Source of the DNA: Bisbaumannia salifodinae
Lineage (GTDB): Bacteria > Pseudomonadota > Gammaproteobacteria > Pseudomonadales > Halomonadaceae
NCBI RefSeq assembly: GCF_039522585.1
Contig: NZ_BAAADR010000023.1
Strand: one strand, 5' to 3'
DNA length: 64,000 nt
Part shown: one piece after another, positions 52,005-61,398 of the stretch
Layout of the letters: every line of letters starts with the position of its first letter
Numbering within the stretch: position 1 is the first letter of the stretch
Made by a program: the position numbers and the translations under genes
The notes under the pieces: generated by a model
Told to the model about the DNA's origin: nothing
The model's input: only the letters and a program-made list of their open reading frames with translations
The model's database searches: none

Positions 52005-52493
52005 TCAGCGGCCGGGCGAGCCGAGTAGCAGGGGTGCCTCGATGGGGATAAAACGGCTCGCCGACTGGACCAGGGCCTGGGCGGTAAAGCGTGGCACCCC
52101 ATAGACCTCCACGGTCTTGCCGCGGGCCTGGCGCAGGTGGTCCACCAGCAGGGCGAAGTCGCCATCCCCGGAGGCCAGCACCACCACCTCGGTCTCCTCG
52201 GCATGGAGCATCGCATCCAGGGTGATGCCCACGTCCCAGTCGCCCTTGGCGGAGCCATCGGCGCGCTGGATAAACGGCTTCAAACGCACCTCGAAGCCGA
52301 TGCCCCGGAGGATGTTCTGGAACTGGCGCTGCTTCTCGTCGCCCCGGTCGATGGCGTAGGCGATGGCCCGGGTCACGCGGCGTCCCCGGGTGGCCTGGGC
52401 CCAGAAGGCGTTGTAGTCGAAGTGGCGCCGATAGGCCTGGCGGGTGGTGTAGTAGATATTCTGCACATCGACCAGCAGCAGGACGGGGGTCAT
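52005..52493 (-). CDS. NYN-domain (LabA/DUF88) protein
   Basis: A 162-residue protein of the NYN family of PIN-like nucleases. The acidic sites are visible: LLLVDVQNIYY at residues 6-16, DVGITLDAM near 96 and VVVLASGDGDFALLVDHLRQ. The start at 52493 overlaps the stop of the upstream thioredoxin-like gene by 4 bp. A start 8 codons earlier lies inside that gene and is rejected. NYN proteins cleave RNA in some systems, but this one has no assigned role. Confidence 0.85.
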   Translation of the reverse strand: MTPVLLLVDVQNIYYTTRQAYRRHFDYNAFWAQATRGRRVTRAIAYAIDRGDEKQRQFQNILRGIGFEVRLKPFIQRADGSAKGDWDVGITLDAMLHAEETEVVVLASGDGDFALLVDHLRQARGKTVEVYGVPRFTAQALVQSASRFIPIEAPLLLGSPGR

Positions 52494-53056
52494 GGGGTGT
52501 CCCCGTTGGCCTTCCACTTGATATTGCAGCCCAGGGAAGGGCGCTGGTCGGGACTCGGCGCCTCTCCCGCCAGCACCGCCTCGATGGCGGCACGCAGGTC
52601 GGCGCCGGTCACCGGGGGCTCCTGGCTCGGGCGACTGTCGTCGAACTGGCCGCGGTAGGCCAGGCGATGGTCGGCGTCGAAGAGGAAGAAGTCCGGGGTG
52701 CAGGCGGCCTGGAAGGCCCGGGCCACCGCCTGGGTGTCGTCCACCAGGTAGGGGAAGTCATAGTCCCGGACGCGGGCCTCTTCGCGCATCGATTCGGGGT
52801 CGTCGTCCGGGTAGGCGTGGGAGTCGTTGCTGTTGATGGCCACCACGCCGAGCCCCTTGGCCCGGTACTCCCGGGCGAGCTCGGCGAAGGCGTCGGCGAT
52901 ATGCTTGACGAAGGGGCAGTGATTGCAGATAAAGGCCACCAGCAGGGGGCGGCCTAGGAAGTCTTCGCGTTCGGTGATTTCGCCCTCGGGGTCGGCGAGG
53001 CGGAAGTGGGGCAGGGCGCTGCCGAGGTCGATCATTCGGGAGGCGGTCTTGGCCAT
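52490..53056 (-). CDS. thioredoxin/AhpC-TSA-like redoxin
   Basis: A 188-residue thioredoxin-fold protein with the active-site motif Cys44-Asn-His-Cys47 (FICNHCPFVKH) and the cis-Pro region CTPDFFLFDADHRLAYRGQ. It has no signal peptide, so it acts in the cytosol. CNHCPF redoxins are common and poorly characterised; some precede oxidoreductases. It is translationally coupled to the NYN gene, an unusual pairing. Confidence 0.88.
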   Translation of the reverse strand: MAKTASRMIDLGSALPHFRLADPEGEITEREDFLGRPLLVAFICNHCPFVKHIADAFAELAREYRAKGLGVVAINSNDSHAYPDDDPESMREEARVRDYDFPYLVDDTQAVARAFQAACTPDFFLFDADHRLAYRGQFDDSRPSQEPPVTGADLRAAIEAVLAGEAPSPDQRPSLGCNIKWKANGDTP

Positions 53057-53169
53057 GATGTCACTCCTCTGGCGGGGGATGGAGACAGCCTATCAGATCC
53101 CTCGAGCTTGATGCCGACCGCGAAGGCGACGATGCTGGTGACAGCGTCCTGTTAGAGGAGGTTTGCGCC

Positions 53170-53646
53170 ATGCCCTTCGCCCTCTCGTCCCTGACCCTGA
53201 GCAGCCCCGCCTTCGGTCCCGGCCAGGCGATTCCCCGCAAGCATAGCGGCGAAGGGGAGGACATCTCGCCCGCCCTGCTATGGGAAGACGTGCCCAAGGG
53301 CACCCGGGCCTTCGCGCTCTTCTGCCACGATCCCGATGCGCCCCTGGTCCAGCATGGGGGCTATGGCTTCGTGCATTGGGTGCTCTATAACCTGCCGGCG
53401 GAGACGACCCAACTGGCGGAGGCGTCCACCGCGGGCACCCCCGGCGTCAACGATTTCGGCCTGCCGGGCTATGGGGGCCCCATGCCGCCGCAGGGCCATG
53501 GGGAACACCATTACTACTTCTGGGTGCTGGCCCTGGACGTGGACCTGGACCTGCCGGCGGGCCTGCGCCTGGACGAGTTGCTGGCGCGGATCGAGCCCCA
53601 CCTCTTGGGCATGAACCGCCTGGTGGGGCGCTATCGCCGGGATTGA
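53170..53646 (+). CDS. YbhB/YbcL-family (PEBP-like) protein
   Basis: A 158-residue protein of the phosphatidylethanolamine-binding-protein-like family. It has SPALLWEDVPKGTRAFALFCHDPDAP in the first half, the conserved GYGFVHWVLYNLPA segment, and PPQGHGEHHYYFWVLALD near the end. It has no signal peptide. The function in bacteria is unknown. The start is preceded by GAGGAGG 5 bp away. Confidence 0.92.
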   Translation: MPFALSSLTLSSPAFGPGQAIPRKHSGEGEDISPALLWEDVPKGTRAFALFCHDPDAPLVQHGGYGFVHWVLYNLPAETTQLAEASTAGTPGVNDFGLPGYGGPMPPQGHGEHHYYFWVLALDVDLDLPAGLRLDELLARIEPHLLGMNRLVGRYRRD

Positions 53647-53655
53647 GGTGGACGC

Positions 53656-54594
53656 TTAGAAATTCAGCTCGCCCCGGGCGCGACGCTCCTGGGGCAGCAG
53701 GGCCGCATGAATCGCCTCATTGACCGGCGTGGCGACGCCGGTGGCATGGCCCAGGCGCACCACGGCGCCATTCTGGGAGTCGAGCTCCGAAGGCAGGCCA
53801 CGGACGATATCGCGCTGCATGGAGGCGGTGCTGGTCTCCGGCATGCTGTCGATAAATTTCATGGCGCGGGTGACCGCATCCTGGGACAGGCGGATGCCGC
53901 GGGCCTTGGCCACGGCGCAGATCTCTTCCATCACCGCTTCCAGCATCCGGCGGGTTTCCGGCTGGGTCCGGCTGATGCCGATGGGCGCCCGGGTGACCGC
54001 CCCCACGCCGCTCATGGCACAGATAAACAGGAACTTACTCCAGATGGCCGCCTGGATATCGTCGGGAATCTCGGCGCTGACGCCCCGGGCCGCCTCGAAG
54101 ACCGCCTTGAGGCGCCGGGTACGCTCGCTGGGACGGTTGTCCAGTTCGCCGAAGCGCAGGAAGGGCTCGACCCCGGCGTGGCGGATTACCCCGGGGGCCT
54201 CGCGGTAGGCGAGGATGCCGCAGAGCCCGCCCAGCACCCGCTCGCGCCCCCAGCGGGCGGCGAGGTGGTCGCTGGCCTCCACGCCGTTCTCCAGGGGCAG
54301 CAGCAGGGTCTCGGAACCCACCAAGGGGGCCATGGCCTCGGCGACCTCGGCCACCTGCCAGGCCTTGACCGCCACCAGCACACAATCCACGGGGCCGACG
54401 TCGGCGGGATTCTCGCAGGCCTGGGCCGGTGAGATCAGGAAGTCGCCCTGGGGGCTCAACACCTTGAGGCCGTCGCGATGCATGGCCGCCAGATGATCGC
54501 CGCGGGCGATAAAGGTGACGTCTTCGCCGGCCTCGGCGAGGCGGCCCCCGAAGTAGCCGCCGACTCCACCACTGCCGTAGATCGCAAAGCGCAT
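53656..54594 (-). CDS. 2-dehydropantoate 2-reductase-family protein
   Basis: A 312-residue NADPH enzyme with an N-terminal Rossmann motif (IYGSGGVGGYFGGRLAEAG) and the C-terminal helical domain containing AAIWSKFLFICAMSGVGAVTRAP, where the Lys is the expected catalytic residue. It is in the PanE/ApbA family. Whether it serves pantothenate synthesis or another keto acid cannot be told here, since no other pan gene is adjacent. Confidence 0.85.
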   Translation of the reverse strand: MRFAIYGSGGVGGYFGGRLAEAGEDVTFIARGDHLAAMHRDGLKVLSPQGDFLISPAQACENPADVGPVDCVLVAVKAWQVAEVAEAMAPLVGSETLLLPLENGVEASDHLAARWGRERVLGGLCGILAYREAPGVIRHAGVEPFLRFGELDNRPSERTRRLKAVFEAARGVSAEIPDDIQAAIWSKFLFICAMSGVGAVTRAPIGISRTQPETRRMLEAVMEEICAVAKARGIRLSQDAVTRAMKFIDSMPETSTASMQRDIVRGLPSELDSQNGAVVRLGHATGVATPVNEAIHAALLPQERRARGELNF

Positions 54595-54610
54595 ACTGCG
54601 TCCTCGTCCC

Positions 54611-54892
54611 TTAGTAGAGAGCCTGCTCTTCGTTGATCACTTCCTTGAGCAGTTCCAGGTAGAGCTTGTCCGCTTCCGAGTGTTCGCTGGGATCCTCGGG
54701 AATATGCACGCTGGTGGTGTCGGAGATCTCATTGGCGATACGCGCCATCACATCCTTGTCGTTGCCCTCGCTGAGATGCTTGCGGGCCACCACCAGCGAT
54801 TGCTCGAGGATCTTGGGGTCCTCCAGCAGCTTCTTGATAAAGCTGCGTAGCTCATTGATGACACGAGTCTTTTGAATTTCAGAGGCCGACAT
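54611..54892 (-). CDS. conserved hypothetical protein, helical
   Basis: A 93-residue, charged, mostly helical protein starting MSASEIQKTRVINELRSF. I do not recognise its family. It lies 17 bp upstream of the 2-dehydropantoate reductase gene in the same direction and shares its transcript. Base composition is less GC-rich than its neighbours. Confidence 0.75.
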   Translation of the reverse strand: MSASEIQKTRVINELRSFIKKLLEDPKILEQSLVVARKHLSEGNDKDVMARIANEISDTTSVHIPEDPSEHSEADKLYLELLKEVINEEQALY

Positions 54893-55178
54893 GTGAGTAC
54901 GCTCCTTAAGCGCGGGAATAACGACTTAACCATACCATGGTGCGCTGGTGGCGTCAGTCGTCATCGGGCCTCCGGGCGGTGCCCTCAGGCGATGCCTGGC
55001 GTTGGGCCAGAGCACAGCGATTTCTTGGCGGGTCTTCGGTACATCGACTAGAGTGCAAGAAGAGTTACGTTTGCTTACAAAAAAGTGCGTGTCTCTCGGA
55101 GCATGGAGATGCTTCGGGAGGCATGCCGCATCATCACTCCACCACTTGCAGATGCGTTGATGCACAAGGGGCACGACC
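54893..55178 (+). promoter_or_regulatory. upstream region of the Lap-type secretion operon
   Basis: The 286-bp gap between divergent genes contains an AT-rich patch (GTTACGTTTGCTTACAAAAAA near 55063-55084) that probably carries the promoter for the secretion operon. No specific operator or confident hexamer pair was found. No small gene could be supported. Confidence 0.35.
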
Positions 55179-56987
55179 ATGAAAACCTTCATGTCGATTC
55201 AAGGGATTCCGATAAAGCGTCTGGTGCTGGCCGTTGGGGCGGCCTGCCTGAGCGGTGTGACCGTCTCCGCTCTGGCCCAGAGCACGGCAGGCAACCTCAC
55301 CGAGGCGGCCCAGCGGGCCATCAATACCAATCCCGAGGTGCAGGCCAGTTGGAACGGCTTCCAGGCGGCGATGGACGAGGTCGGGGTGGCACGGGGCAAT
55401 TATTTTCCCAGCGTCGACCTGGTCGGGGGCATTGGCCGCGAGGCCCGTGAGGGGGATGGCCGAGGCAGCTTCTCGTCGGATTTCGCCGAGATTTCCCTGA
55501 CCCAGATGCTCTATGACGGTTTCGCCACCCGCAGTGCCGTGGAGCAGCTCGATCGCGCCAAGCTGGTGCGCTACTACGAGTTGCTTGGGGCCAGCGAGGA
55601 GGTGGCCCTGGAAACGACCCGCGCCTATCTCGACGTGCAGCGCTTCCGCGAGCTGGTCGCCCTGGCCCGGGACAACTACGGCGAGCACCTGCGGGTCTTC
55701 AATCAGATCGAGGACCGGGTGCGCACCGGGGCCGGGCGTGGTGTCGACCTGCAACAGATCAGCGGGCGCCTGGCACTGGCCGAGTCCAACCTGCTCACCG
55801 AGGCCTCCAACCTGCACGATGTGAGCGCCCGCTATCTGCGCATCGTCGGCGAGCTGCCGGCGGATAACCTGGCCCCGGCGCCGGGTCTGGATGACGGCAT
55901 GCCACCCTCGGTGGCCGAGGCGGTGCAGATGGCCTACGAGGGCAATCCCAACTTCCATGCCGCCATCGAGAACATCGCCGCGGCCCGCGCCGAGCGTGAG
56001 GGCGCCCGTTCCGGCTTCCATCCCCGGCTCGATTTCCGCGCCCGCCACGGGACCAACAATCTGGACGATGTGGCGGGACGTCGCGACCATACCGTGGTGG
56101 AGCTGGTGGCCAGCATCAACCTCTTCCGCGGCGGCAGCGACCTGGCGGAGTTCCGGCGCACCAGTGACCTGCTCGAGCAGTCCATGGACCTGCGTGACCT
56201 GGAGTGCACCAATGTGCGCCAGACCACCCAGATCGCCTATAACGACACCCGGCGACTCCGCGAGCAGATGGAATTCCTCAATCAGCATCGTCAGTCCATC
56301 GACCGGGTCAGAGGCGCCTACCAGCAGCAGTTCGATATTGGCCAGCGCACCCTGCTCGATGTGCTGGACTCCGAGAACGAGTACTTCGAGGCCAGCCGCG
56401 CCTATGCCAATGCCCAGTACGACCTGGCCCTGGCTCACGCCCGTACCCTGGCCGCCATGGGGAGCCTGCTGCCGGCCCTGGGCATTACCCGAGAGGGCCT
56501 GCCGAGCCTGGCCGATCTGGGCAGCGATGGCGTCAGCCTGAGCCCCGAGGATATCTGTCCGGTACAGGCGCCCACCAGCTACAGCCTGGACGACCTGGTG
56601 GCCGGCATGAATGTCCCGGCCCCGACCCGGGCGCCGGATATCACCCTGTCGGCGGATACCCTCTTCGCCATCAATAGCGCTGAACTCAGCCCGGCGGCCC
56701 GCGGCGAGCTGGATGGCCTGGCGGCCCAGATTCGTGATCGTAGTGATCTGCGCCGGGTCTTTATCGCCGGCCATGCGGATACCACCGGCAACGATGCGAT
56801 CAACGACCCGCTCTCCCAGCGTCGCGCCGACAGCGTGGCCGGCTACCTGGCCAGTCAGGGGGTCCCGGCGAGCCTGATGGAGACCCGCGGTTACGGTTCC
56901 CATCAGCCGGTGGCCACCAATGCCACGGTGGAAGGGCGGCGCGCCAACCGCCGGGTGGAGATCACCCTGGAGCGCCTCGACGAATAG
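55179..56987 (+). CDS. TolC-family outer-membrane secretion factor fused to an OmpA-type domain
   Basis: A 602-residue protein. A signal peptide (LVLAVGAACLSGVTVSALAQ) precedes the TolC/LapE-type helical barrel, residues 40-465 (two repeats, RGNYFPSVDLVGG and SGFHPRLDFRARHG). From about residue 485 an OmpA-like peptidoglycan-binding domain follows (DTLFAINSAELSPAARGELD; GHADTTGNDAINDPLSQRRAD; RRANRRVEITLE), including the Asp and Arg that contact diaminopimelate. The fusion anchors the channel to the cell wall. It starts the operon encoding the inner-membrane exporter, adaptor and adhesin. Confidence 0.9.
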   Translation: MKTFMSIQGIPIKRLVLAVGAACLSGVTVSALAQSTAGNLTEAAQRAINTNPEVQASWNGFQAAMDEVGVARGNYFPSVDLVGGIGREAREGDGRGSFSSDFAEISLTQMLYDGFATRSAVEQLDRAKLVRYYELLGASEEVALETTRAYLDVQRFRELVALARDNYGEHLRVFNQIEDRVRTGAGRGVDLQQISGRLALAESNLLTEASNLHDVSARYLRIVGELPADNLAPAPGLDDGMPPSVAEAVQMAYEGNPNFHAAIENIAAARAEREGARSGFHPRLDFRARHGTNNLDDVAGRRDHTVVELVASINLFRGGSDLAEFRRTSDLLEQSMDLRDLECTNVRQTTQIAYNDTRRLREQMEFLNQHRQSIDRVRGAYQQQFDIGQRTLLDVLDSENEYFEASRAYANAQYDLALAHARTLAAMGSLLPALGITREGLPSLADLGSDGVSLSPEDICPVQAPTSYSLDDLVAGMNVPAPTRAPDITLSADTLFAINSAELSPAARGELDGLAAQIRDRSDLRRVFIAGHADTTGNDAINDPLSQRRADSVAGYLASQGVPASLMETRGYGSHQPVATNATVEGRRANRRVEITLERLDE

Positions 56988-57040
56988 TCGAGGGATCGGC
57001 AGACAGGGAGGTTCTTCGCCGCAACGAGTAAGGATAAGCC

Positions 57041-59191
57041 GTGACCAGTGACGAGAAGTGGTTCCGTTTCGCCGGTGGCGATCTGGCCGAATGTCTCAGG
57101 GTCGTGGCGCGCGCCCACGACCATGAGGTCGTGACCGAGGCCCTGGTGGCCGGCCTGCCGTTGGAGAACGGCGAGCTGACCCCCGGGGTCTTCCCGCGGG
57201 CGGCCAAGCGGGCGGGGCTGGCGGCGCGCCAGGCCCGCTGTGCCCTGGTGCGCCTCAATCCGGCCCTGTTCCCGGTGGTGCTGTTGCTCGAGCCCCACCG
57301 GGCCTGCGTGCTGGTCTCCCTGGACGTGAAGGCGCGGCGTGCCGAGGTGATCTTCCCCGAACTGGGGGAAGCCGCCACGGAGATCGGGCTCGACGAGCTG
57401 GAGGCGCGCTATAGCGGGCGGGCCATCTATGTGCGCCCCAGCTTCCGCTTCGATGCCCGGGGGCCCGAGGTCAAGCGGCTACGGGGCCGACACTGGTTCT
57501 GGGGCGTGATCGCCGAGAATCGCCGCCTCTACCGGGACGTGCTGGTGGGCTCGGTATTGATCAACCTCTTCGCCGTGGCCATGCCGCTGTTCGTGCTCAA
57601 CGTCTACGACCGGGTGGTGCCCAACCAGGCCACCGAGACCCTCTGGGCCCTGGCGGCCGGGGTCTTCGTGGTGCTCTGTTTCGATCTGGCACTGCGCCTG
57701 ATGCGCAGCGCCTTCGTCGACCTGGCCGCCAGTCGCGCCGACGTCAAGGTCTCCAGCCATATCATGGAGCGGGTACTGGGCATGCGCATGGAGGCGCGGC
57801 CGGCCTCCACCGGTTCCTTCGCCGCGACCCTGCATTCCTTCGAGGCGGTGCGCGGTTTTATCGGCTCCGCCACCGTCGTGGCCTTGGTGGACCTGCCCTT
57901 CGTGCTGCTGTTCGCCGGCATCGTGGCGATCATCGGCGTGCCCCTGGTGATCCCCATCGCCATCGGTGCACTCTTCGTGCTGCTCTACGCGCTGGCCGCC
58001 CAGGGCCGCATGCACGAGCTCTCCGAGACCACCTGGCGGGTCAGCGCCCAGCGCAATGCCAGCCTGGTGGAGTCGGTCTCCAACCTGGAGACCGTCAAGG
58101 CGTTGCGCGCCGAGGGACGGATCCAGGGGCTGTGGGAGAAGACCACCGCCTTCCTGTCGCGGACCTCGGCCCAGTTGCGCTTGCTGAGCAGCTCGGTTTC
58201 CAGCGTCGCCCTCTGGGCCCAGCATACGGTGGCGGTGGCGGTGATCATCATCGGGGTCTACCTGATCATCGCCGGGGAACTGAGCCAGGGCGGCTTGATC
58301 GCCGCCTACCTGCTCTCCTCCCGGGCCATGGCGCCGATCAGCCAGGCCGCGTCGCTGCTGGCGCAGTACCATCAGTCCTCCACGGCCCTGGCGGGCCTCG
58401 ACCAGGTGATGGAGAAGCCCCAGGAGCGCGAGGAAGGCCGCCACCTGATCAGCCGCCCGGTGATCCGCGGCGAGATCGCCTTCGACAAGGTGAGCTTCCG
58501 CTACCCGGAGGAGGCTCAGGAGGCACTGCGCGACGTCTCGCTGAAGATCGGTGCCGGCGAGAAGGTCGCCCTGCTGGGGCGGATCGGTTCCGGCAAGTCG
58601 ACCCTGGACAAGTTGATCCTGGGGCTCTACCAGCCCACGGCGGGGGCGGTGAGCGTGGATGGGGTGGATATCCGCCAGTGGGATCCCATGGATCTGCGCC
58701 GGCATATCGGCTATGTGCCCCAGGATGTCAGCCTCTTCTTTGGCAGCCTGCGCGACAACATCATCGCCGGGGCCGGCAGCGAAGGAGTGAGCGACGAGGT
58801 GCTGCAGCAGGCCCTGGAGGTGGCGGGACTCACCGAACTGGTCAATCGCCATCCCCTGGGGCTGGATATGCCGGTAGGGGAGCGGGGCGAGTCGCTCTCC
58901 GGCGGCCAGCGTCAGAGCGTGGCCATCGCCCGGGCCATGGTCCTCGACCCGACCATCCTGCTGCTGGATGAGCCCACCAGTGCCATGGACCATGCCAGCG
59001 AGGAGGCCTTCAAGGCGCGCCTTGAAGGCCTGGCCGAGCACAAGACCCTGGTGGTGGTGACCCACCGTACCTCGCTGTTGGCGCTGGTGGAGCGCATTAT
59101 CGTTATCGATGCCGGCAAGGTGGTGGCGGACGGGCCCAAGGACAAGGTGGTGGTCGCCCTGCGCAGCGGACAGATCGGGAGGGCACGCTGA
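57041..59191 (+). CDS. type I secretion ABC transporter, LapB-type
   Basis: A 716-residue permease-ATPase with a GTG start. Residues 1-135 are a C39-like domain lacking the catalytic Cys, typical of RTX and Lap exporters. The six-helix membrane domain spans about 155-440, and the ATPase has Walker A LLGRIGSGKSTLDK, signature LSGGQRQSVAIARA and Walker B ILLLDEPTSAMD. It exports proteins with C-terminal uncleaved signals. It sits in LapE-LapB-LapC order, so the giant adhesin 2.2 kb downstream is the likely cargo. Confidence 0.92.
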   Translation: MTSDEKWFRFAGGDLAECLRVVARAHDHEVVTEALVAGLPLENGELTPGVFPRAAKRAGLAARQARCALVRLNPALFPVVLLLEPHRACVLVSLDVKARRAEVIFPELGEAATEIGLDELEARYSGRAIYVRPSFRFDARGPEVKRLRGRHWFWGVIAENRRLYRDVLVGSVLINLFAVAMPLFVLNVYDRVVPNQATETLWALAAGVFVVLCFDLALRLMRSAFVDLAASRADVKVSSHIMERVLGMRMEARPASTGSFAATLHSFEAVRGFIGSATVVALVDLPFVLLFAGIVAIIGVPLVIPIAIGALFVLLYALAAQGRMHELSETTWRVSAQRNASLVESVSNLETVKALRAEGRIQGLWEKTTAFLSRTSAQLRLLSSSVSSVALWAQHTVAVAVIIIGVYLIIAGELSQGGLIAAYLLSSRAMAPISQAASLLAQYHQSSTALAGLDQVMEKPQEREEGRHLISRPVIRGEIAFDKVSFRYPEEAQEALRDVSLKIGAGEKVALLGRIGSGKSTLDKLILGLYQPTAGAVSVDGVDIRQWDPMDLRRHIGYVPQDVSLFFGSLRDNIIAGAGSEGVSDEVLQQALEVAGLTELVNRHPLGLDMPVGERGESLSGGQRQSVAIARAMVLDPTILLLDEPTSAMDHASEEAFKARLEGLAEHKTLVVVTHRTSLLALVERIIVIDAGKVVADGPKDKVVVALRSGQIGRAR

Positions 59192-60615
59192 TGGCAGAGC
59201 GCAAGCCAACCCTCGAGCAGCGCGGTTTCGAGCGCATCGGTCGTCTCAGTGAGGGAGGCAGCAAGCCCTTCCGGCCGCTGATCGACCGCTTGTTTTCACG
59301 CTGGGTCTCATCGGCGCATCTCAATCGCGACTGGGCCAGCGACGCCGACTGGGCGCGCATGCAGCAGGAGCCGTTACGGGCCAGGGCCTTCCTCTATCTG
59401 GTGGTGGTGGCGCTGGTGGGGTTGGTGATCTGGGCGACCCTGGCCGAGATCGATGAGGTGACCAAGGGCGATGGGCGCATCATTCCCTCGTCTCAGTTGC
59501 AGCGGGTGCAGTCCTATGACGGCGGCGTGGTGCAGGAGATCCTGGTGGCCGAGGGCCAGCGGGTGGAGGCCGGACAACTGCTGATGCGCATCGACCCGAC
59601 TCGCTATGCCTCCAGTTTTCGCGAGAACCAGGCCCGGATATGGGCCCTGCAGGCGCGGGCGGAACGACTGCGTGCCCTGGTGGCGGACGATATCTTCCGC
59701 CCCTCGCCGGAACTGGTACAGGAGGCGCCCGACCTGGTGCAGCGCGAGCGAGAACTGTTCGAGGGGCGTCGAGCCGAGCTGCGTGAGCAGGAAGGCATCG
59801 TGCGCGATCGCCTGACCCAGCGTCGCGAGGAACTCAACGAGGCCCGGGCGCGCTTCAATGCCGCCTCCCGGGATCTGGGCCTGGCCAGCCAGGAGCTCAA
59901 TATGACCCAGCCCCTGCTGCAGACCGGGGCGGTATCGGAGGTGGAGGTGATTCGCCTGCGTCGCGAGGTCTCCCGGGCCAGCGGCGAACGCAGCCAGGCC
60001 AGTGCCCAGGTGTCGCGTCTCGCGGCGGCCGTGGAGGAGGCCGAGGCACAGCTGCGGGAGATTACCCTGGAGCGGCGGGGCGAGTGGCGTAATGAGCTTG
60101 GCCAGGCCATGGAGGAGCTCTCGGCACTGGATGAGAGCAGCGCCGGCCTGGCCGACCGGGTGCGCCTGGCGGAGCTGCGGTCGCCGGTAGCCGGGGTCGT
60201 GCAGCGACTGCATATCACCACCCTGGGCGGCGTGGCGCAGCCGGGGCAGGACGTGGTGGAGATCATCCCCACCGGCGATCAGTTGCTGGTGGAGGCCCGT
60301 GTGGCCCCCCGGGATATCGCCTTCCTGCACCCGGGGCAGGACGCCTTTATCAAGCTGACGGCCTATGACTTTTCCATCTATGGGGGGCTCGATGCTCAGC
60401 TCGAGCATATCAGTGCCGATACCATCACCGATGACGATGGCAATACCTTCTACCTGGTCAGGGTGCGCACCGAGGATGCGGACTGGGCGGCGGACATGCC
60501 GATCATTCCCGGGATGACCGCCCAGGTGGATATCCGCACCGGGCAGCGCACCATCATGGAGTACCTGCTCAAGCCGGTGCTGCGCGGGATGGGCAATGCG
60601 ATGACGGAGCGCTGA
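59191..60615 (+). CDS. HlyD-family periplasmic adaptor, LapC-type
   Basis: A 474-residue membrane-fusion protein. The inner-membrane helix is at about residues 65-90 (FLYLVVVALVGLVIWATLAEID), followed by a beta-barrel/lipoyl region (DGGVVQEILVAEGQRVEAGQLL), a long coiled coil (QEGIVRDRLTQRREELNEARA to AAAVEEAEAQLREI) and the lipoyl return segment. Its ATG overlaps the stop of the exporter gene by 1 bp. It links the LapB-like ATPase with the TolC-OmpA channel. Confidence 0.92.
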   Translation: MAERKPTLEQRGFERIGRLSEGGSKPFRPLIDRLFSRWVSSAHLNRDWASDADWARMQQEPLRARAFLYLVVVALVGLVIWATLAEIDEVTKGDGRIIPSSQLQRVQSYDGGVVQEILVAEGQRVEAGQLLMRIDPTRYASSFRENQARIWALQARAERLRALVADDIFRPSPELVQEAPDLVQRERELFEGRRAELREQEGIVRDRLTQRREELNEARARFNAASRDLGLASQELNMTQPLLQTGAVSEVEVIRLRREVSRASGERSQASAQVSRLAAAVEEAEAQLREITLERRGEWRNELGQAMEELSALDESSAGLADRVRLAELRSPVAGVVQRLHITTLGGVAQPGQDVVEIIPTGDQLLVEARVAPRDIAFLHPGQDAFIKLTAYDFSIYGGLDAQLEHISADTITDDDGNTFYLVRVRTEDADWAADMPIIPGMTAQVDIRTGQRTIMEYLLKPVLRGMGNAMTER

Positions 60616-60617
60616 CC

Positions 60618-61226
60618 ATGCGACATGTCTTGGTGGTATCGGGGCGCTCAACCCTGCCGCGCTGGCATCACGCCTTCCCCGACGGCTGGACGCTATCGGC
60701 CACTGAGGCGACGAGTCGTCTCGGCAAGGGCGACCATGCCTGGGTACTCGGCGATAACGACGCCTGGCTCCCCCTGGTGGAGACCCTGGTGAAGCAGGGG
60801 GTAATCTGCGTGGTGCTCTCCTGGCTGCCTCGCAAGGAAGAGGCCTTTCAGGCCCTGGGGGCCGGGGCCCGTGGCTATGCCCATGCTCTCGGCTCCATCG
60901 AGCTGCTTCACGAGGTGGCACTGGTCACCATGCATCATGGGCTCTGGGTCGGGCCGGAGCTGCTCACCGAGGTGGTGGGGGCGACCTTCCGCGCCCTGGG
61001 GGGCGGCCTGGCGGATCAGGCCGGCGTGCTGGCCGAGCTGACCGCCCGGGAGCGGGACGTGGTACTGGCGGTGGCCGCCGGCCACACCAACAAGGAGGTG
61101 GCCCGGGCCCTCGCGATTACCGAGCGCACCGTCAAAGCCCATCTGGGGGCCGCCTTCCGCAAGCTCGGCGTGCGCGACCGCATGCAGCTGATCCTCAAAC
61201 TCTCCGGGCATCTGGAGACCACCTGA
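60618..61226 (+). CDS. LuxR-family regulator with degenerate receiver domain
   Basis: A 202-residue regulator. The C-terminal LuxR helix-turn-helix is ELTARERDVVLAVAAGHTNKEVARAL then ERTVKAHLGAAFRKLG. The N-terminal domain has the shape of a receiver but lacks the acidic pocket and a clear phospho-acceptor Asp (VLVVSGRSTLP), so it is probably phosphorylation-independent like CsgD or VpsT. At the position where VpsT has its c-di-GMP motif WLTR, it has WVGP. It sits between the secretion genes and the adhesin and is a probable local regulator. Confidence 0.88.
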   Translation: MRHVLVVSGRSTLPRWHHAFPDGWTLSATEATSRLGKGDHAWVLGDNDAWLPLVETLVKQGVICVVLSWLPRKEEAFQALGAGARGYAHALGSIELLHEVALVTMHHGLWVGPELLTEVVGATFRALGGGLADQAGVLAELTARERDVVLAVAAGHTNKEVARALAITERTVKAHLGAAFRKLGVRDRMQLILKLSGHLETT

Positions 61227-61398
61227 GGCCCCTGGGTAAACAAACATAAAGAAACATTTGGTTACCCTGTACCACAGTCCAATACTCCGATACCTCCCCC
61301 TCTCCTAGCTTTGAGATAAGTGCCGACAGTTGTCGGCAAGCCTTACGGGGCCGTATCCGGCTCCGGGCTAATCAATGGCTAATGCAGGAGGCAGCGCC
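61227..61398 (+). promoter_or_regulatory. promoter region of the giant adhesin gene, with an inverted repeat
   Basis: This 172-bp region holds TGCCGACAGTTGTCGGCA at 61321-61338, an 8-2-8 inverted repeat with no T-run, followed by the start at 61399 behind AGGAGG. An AT-rich stretch (AAACAAACATAAAGAAACATTT near 61239-61260) lies upstream. The repeat could be an operator for the adjacent LuxR regulator or an mRNA hairpin. Confidence 0.5.

Noticed and set aside
57041..57445. An active C39 peptidase domain in the secretion ATPase
   Set aside because: The catalytic Cys is not at its place near the N-terminus, matching the inactive C39-like domain of Lap/RTX exporters.
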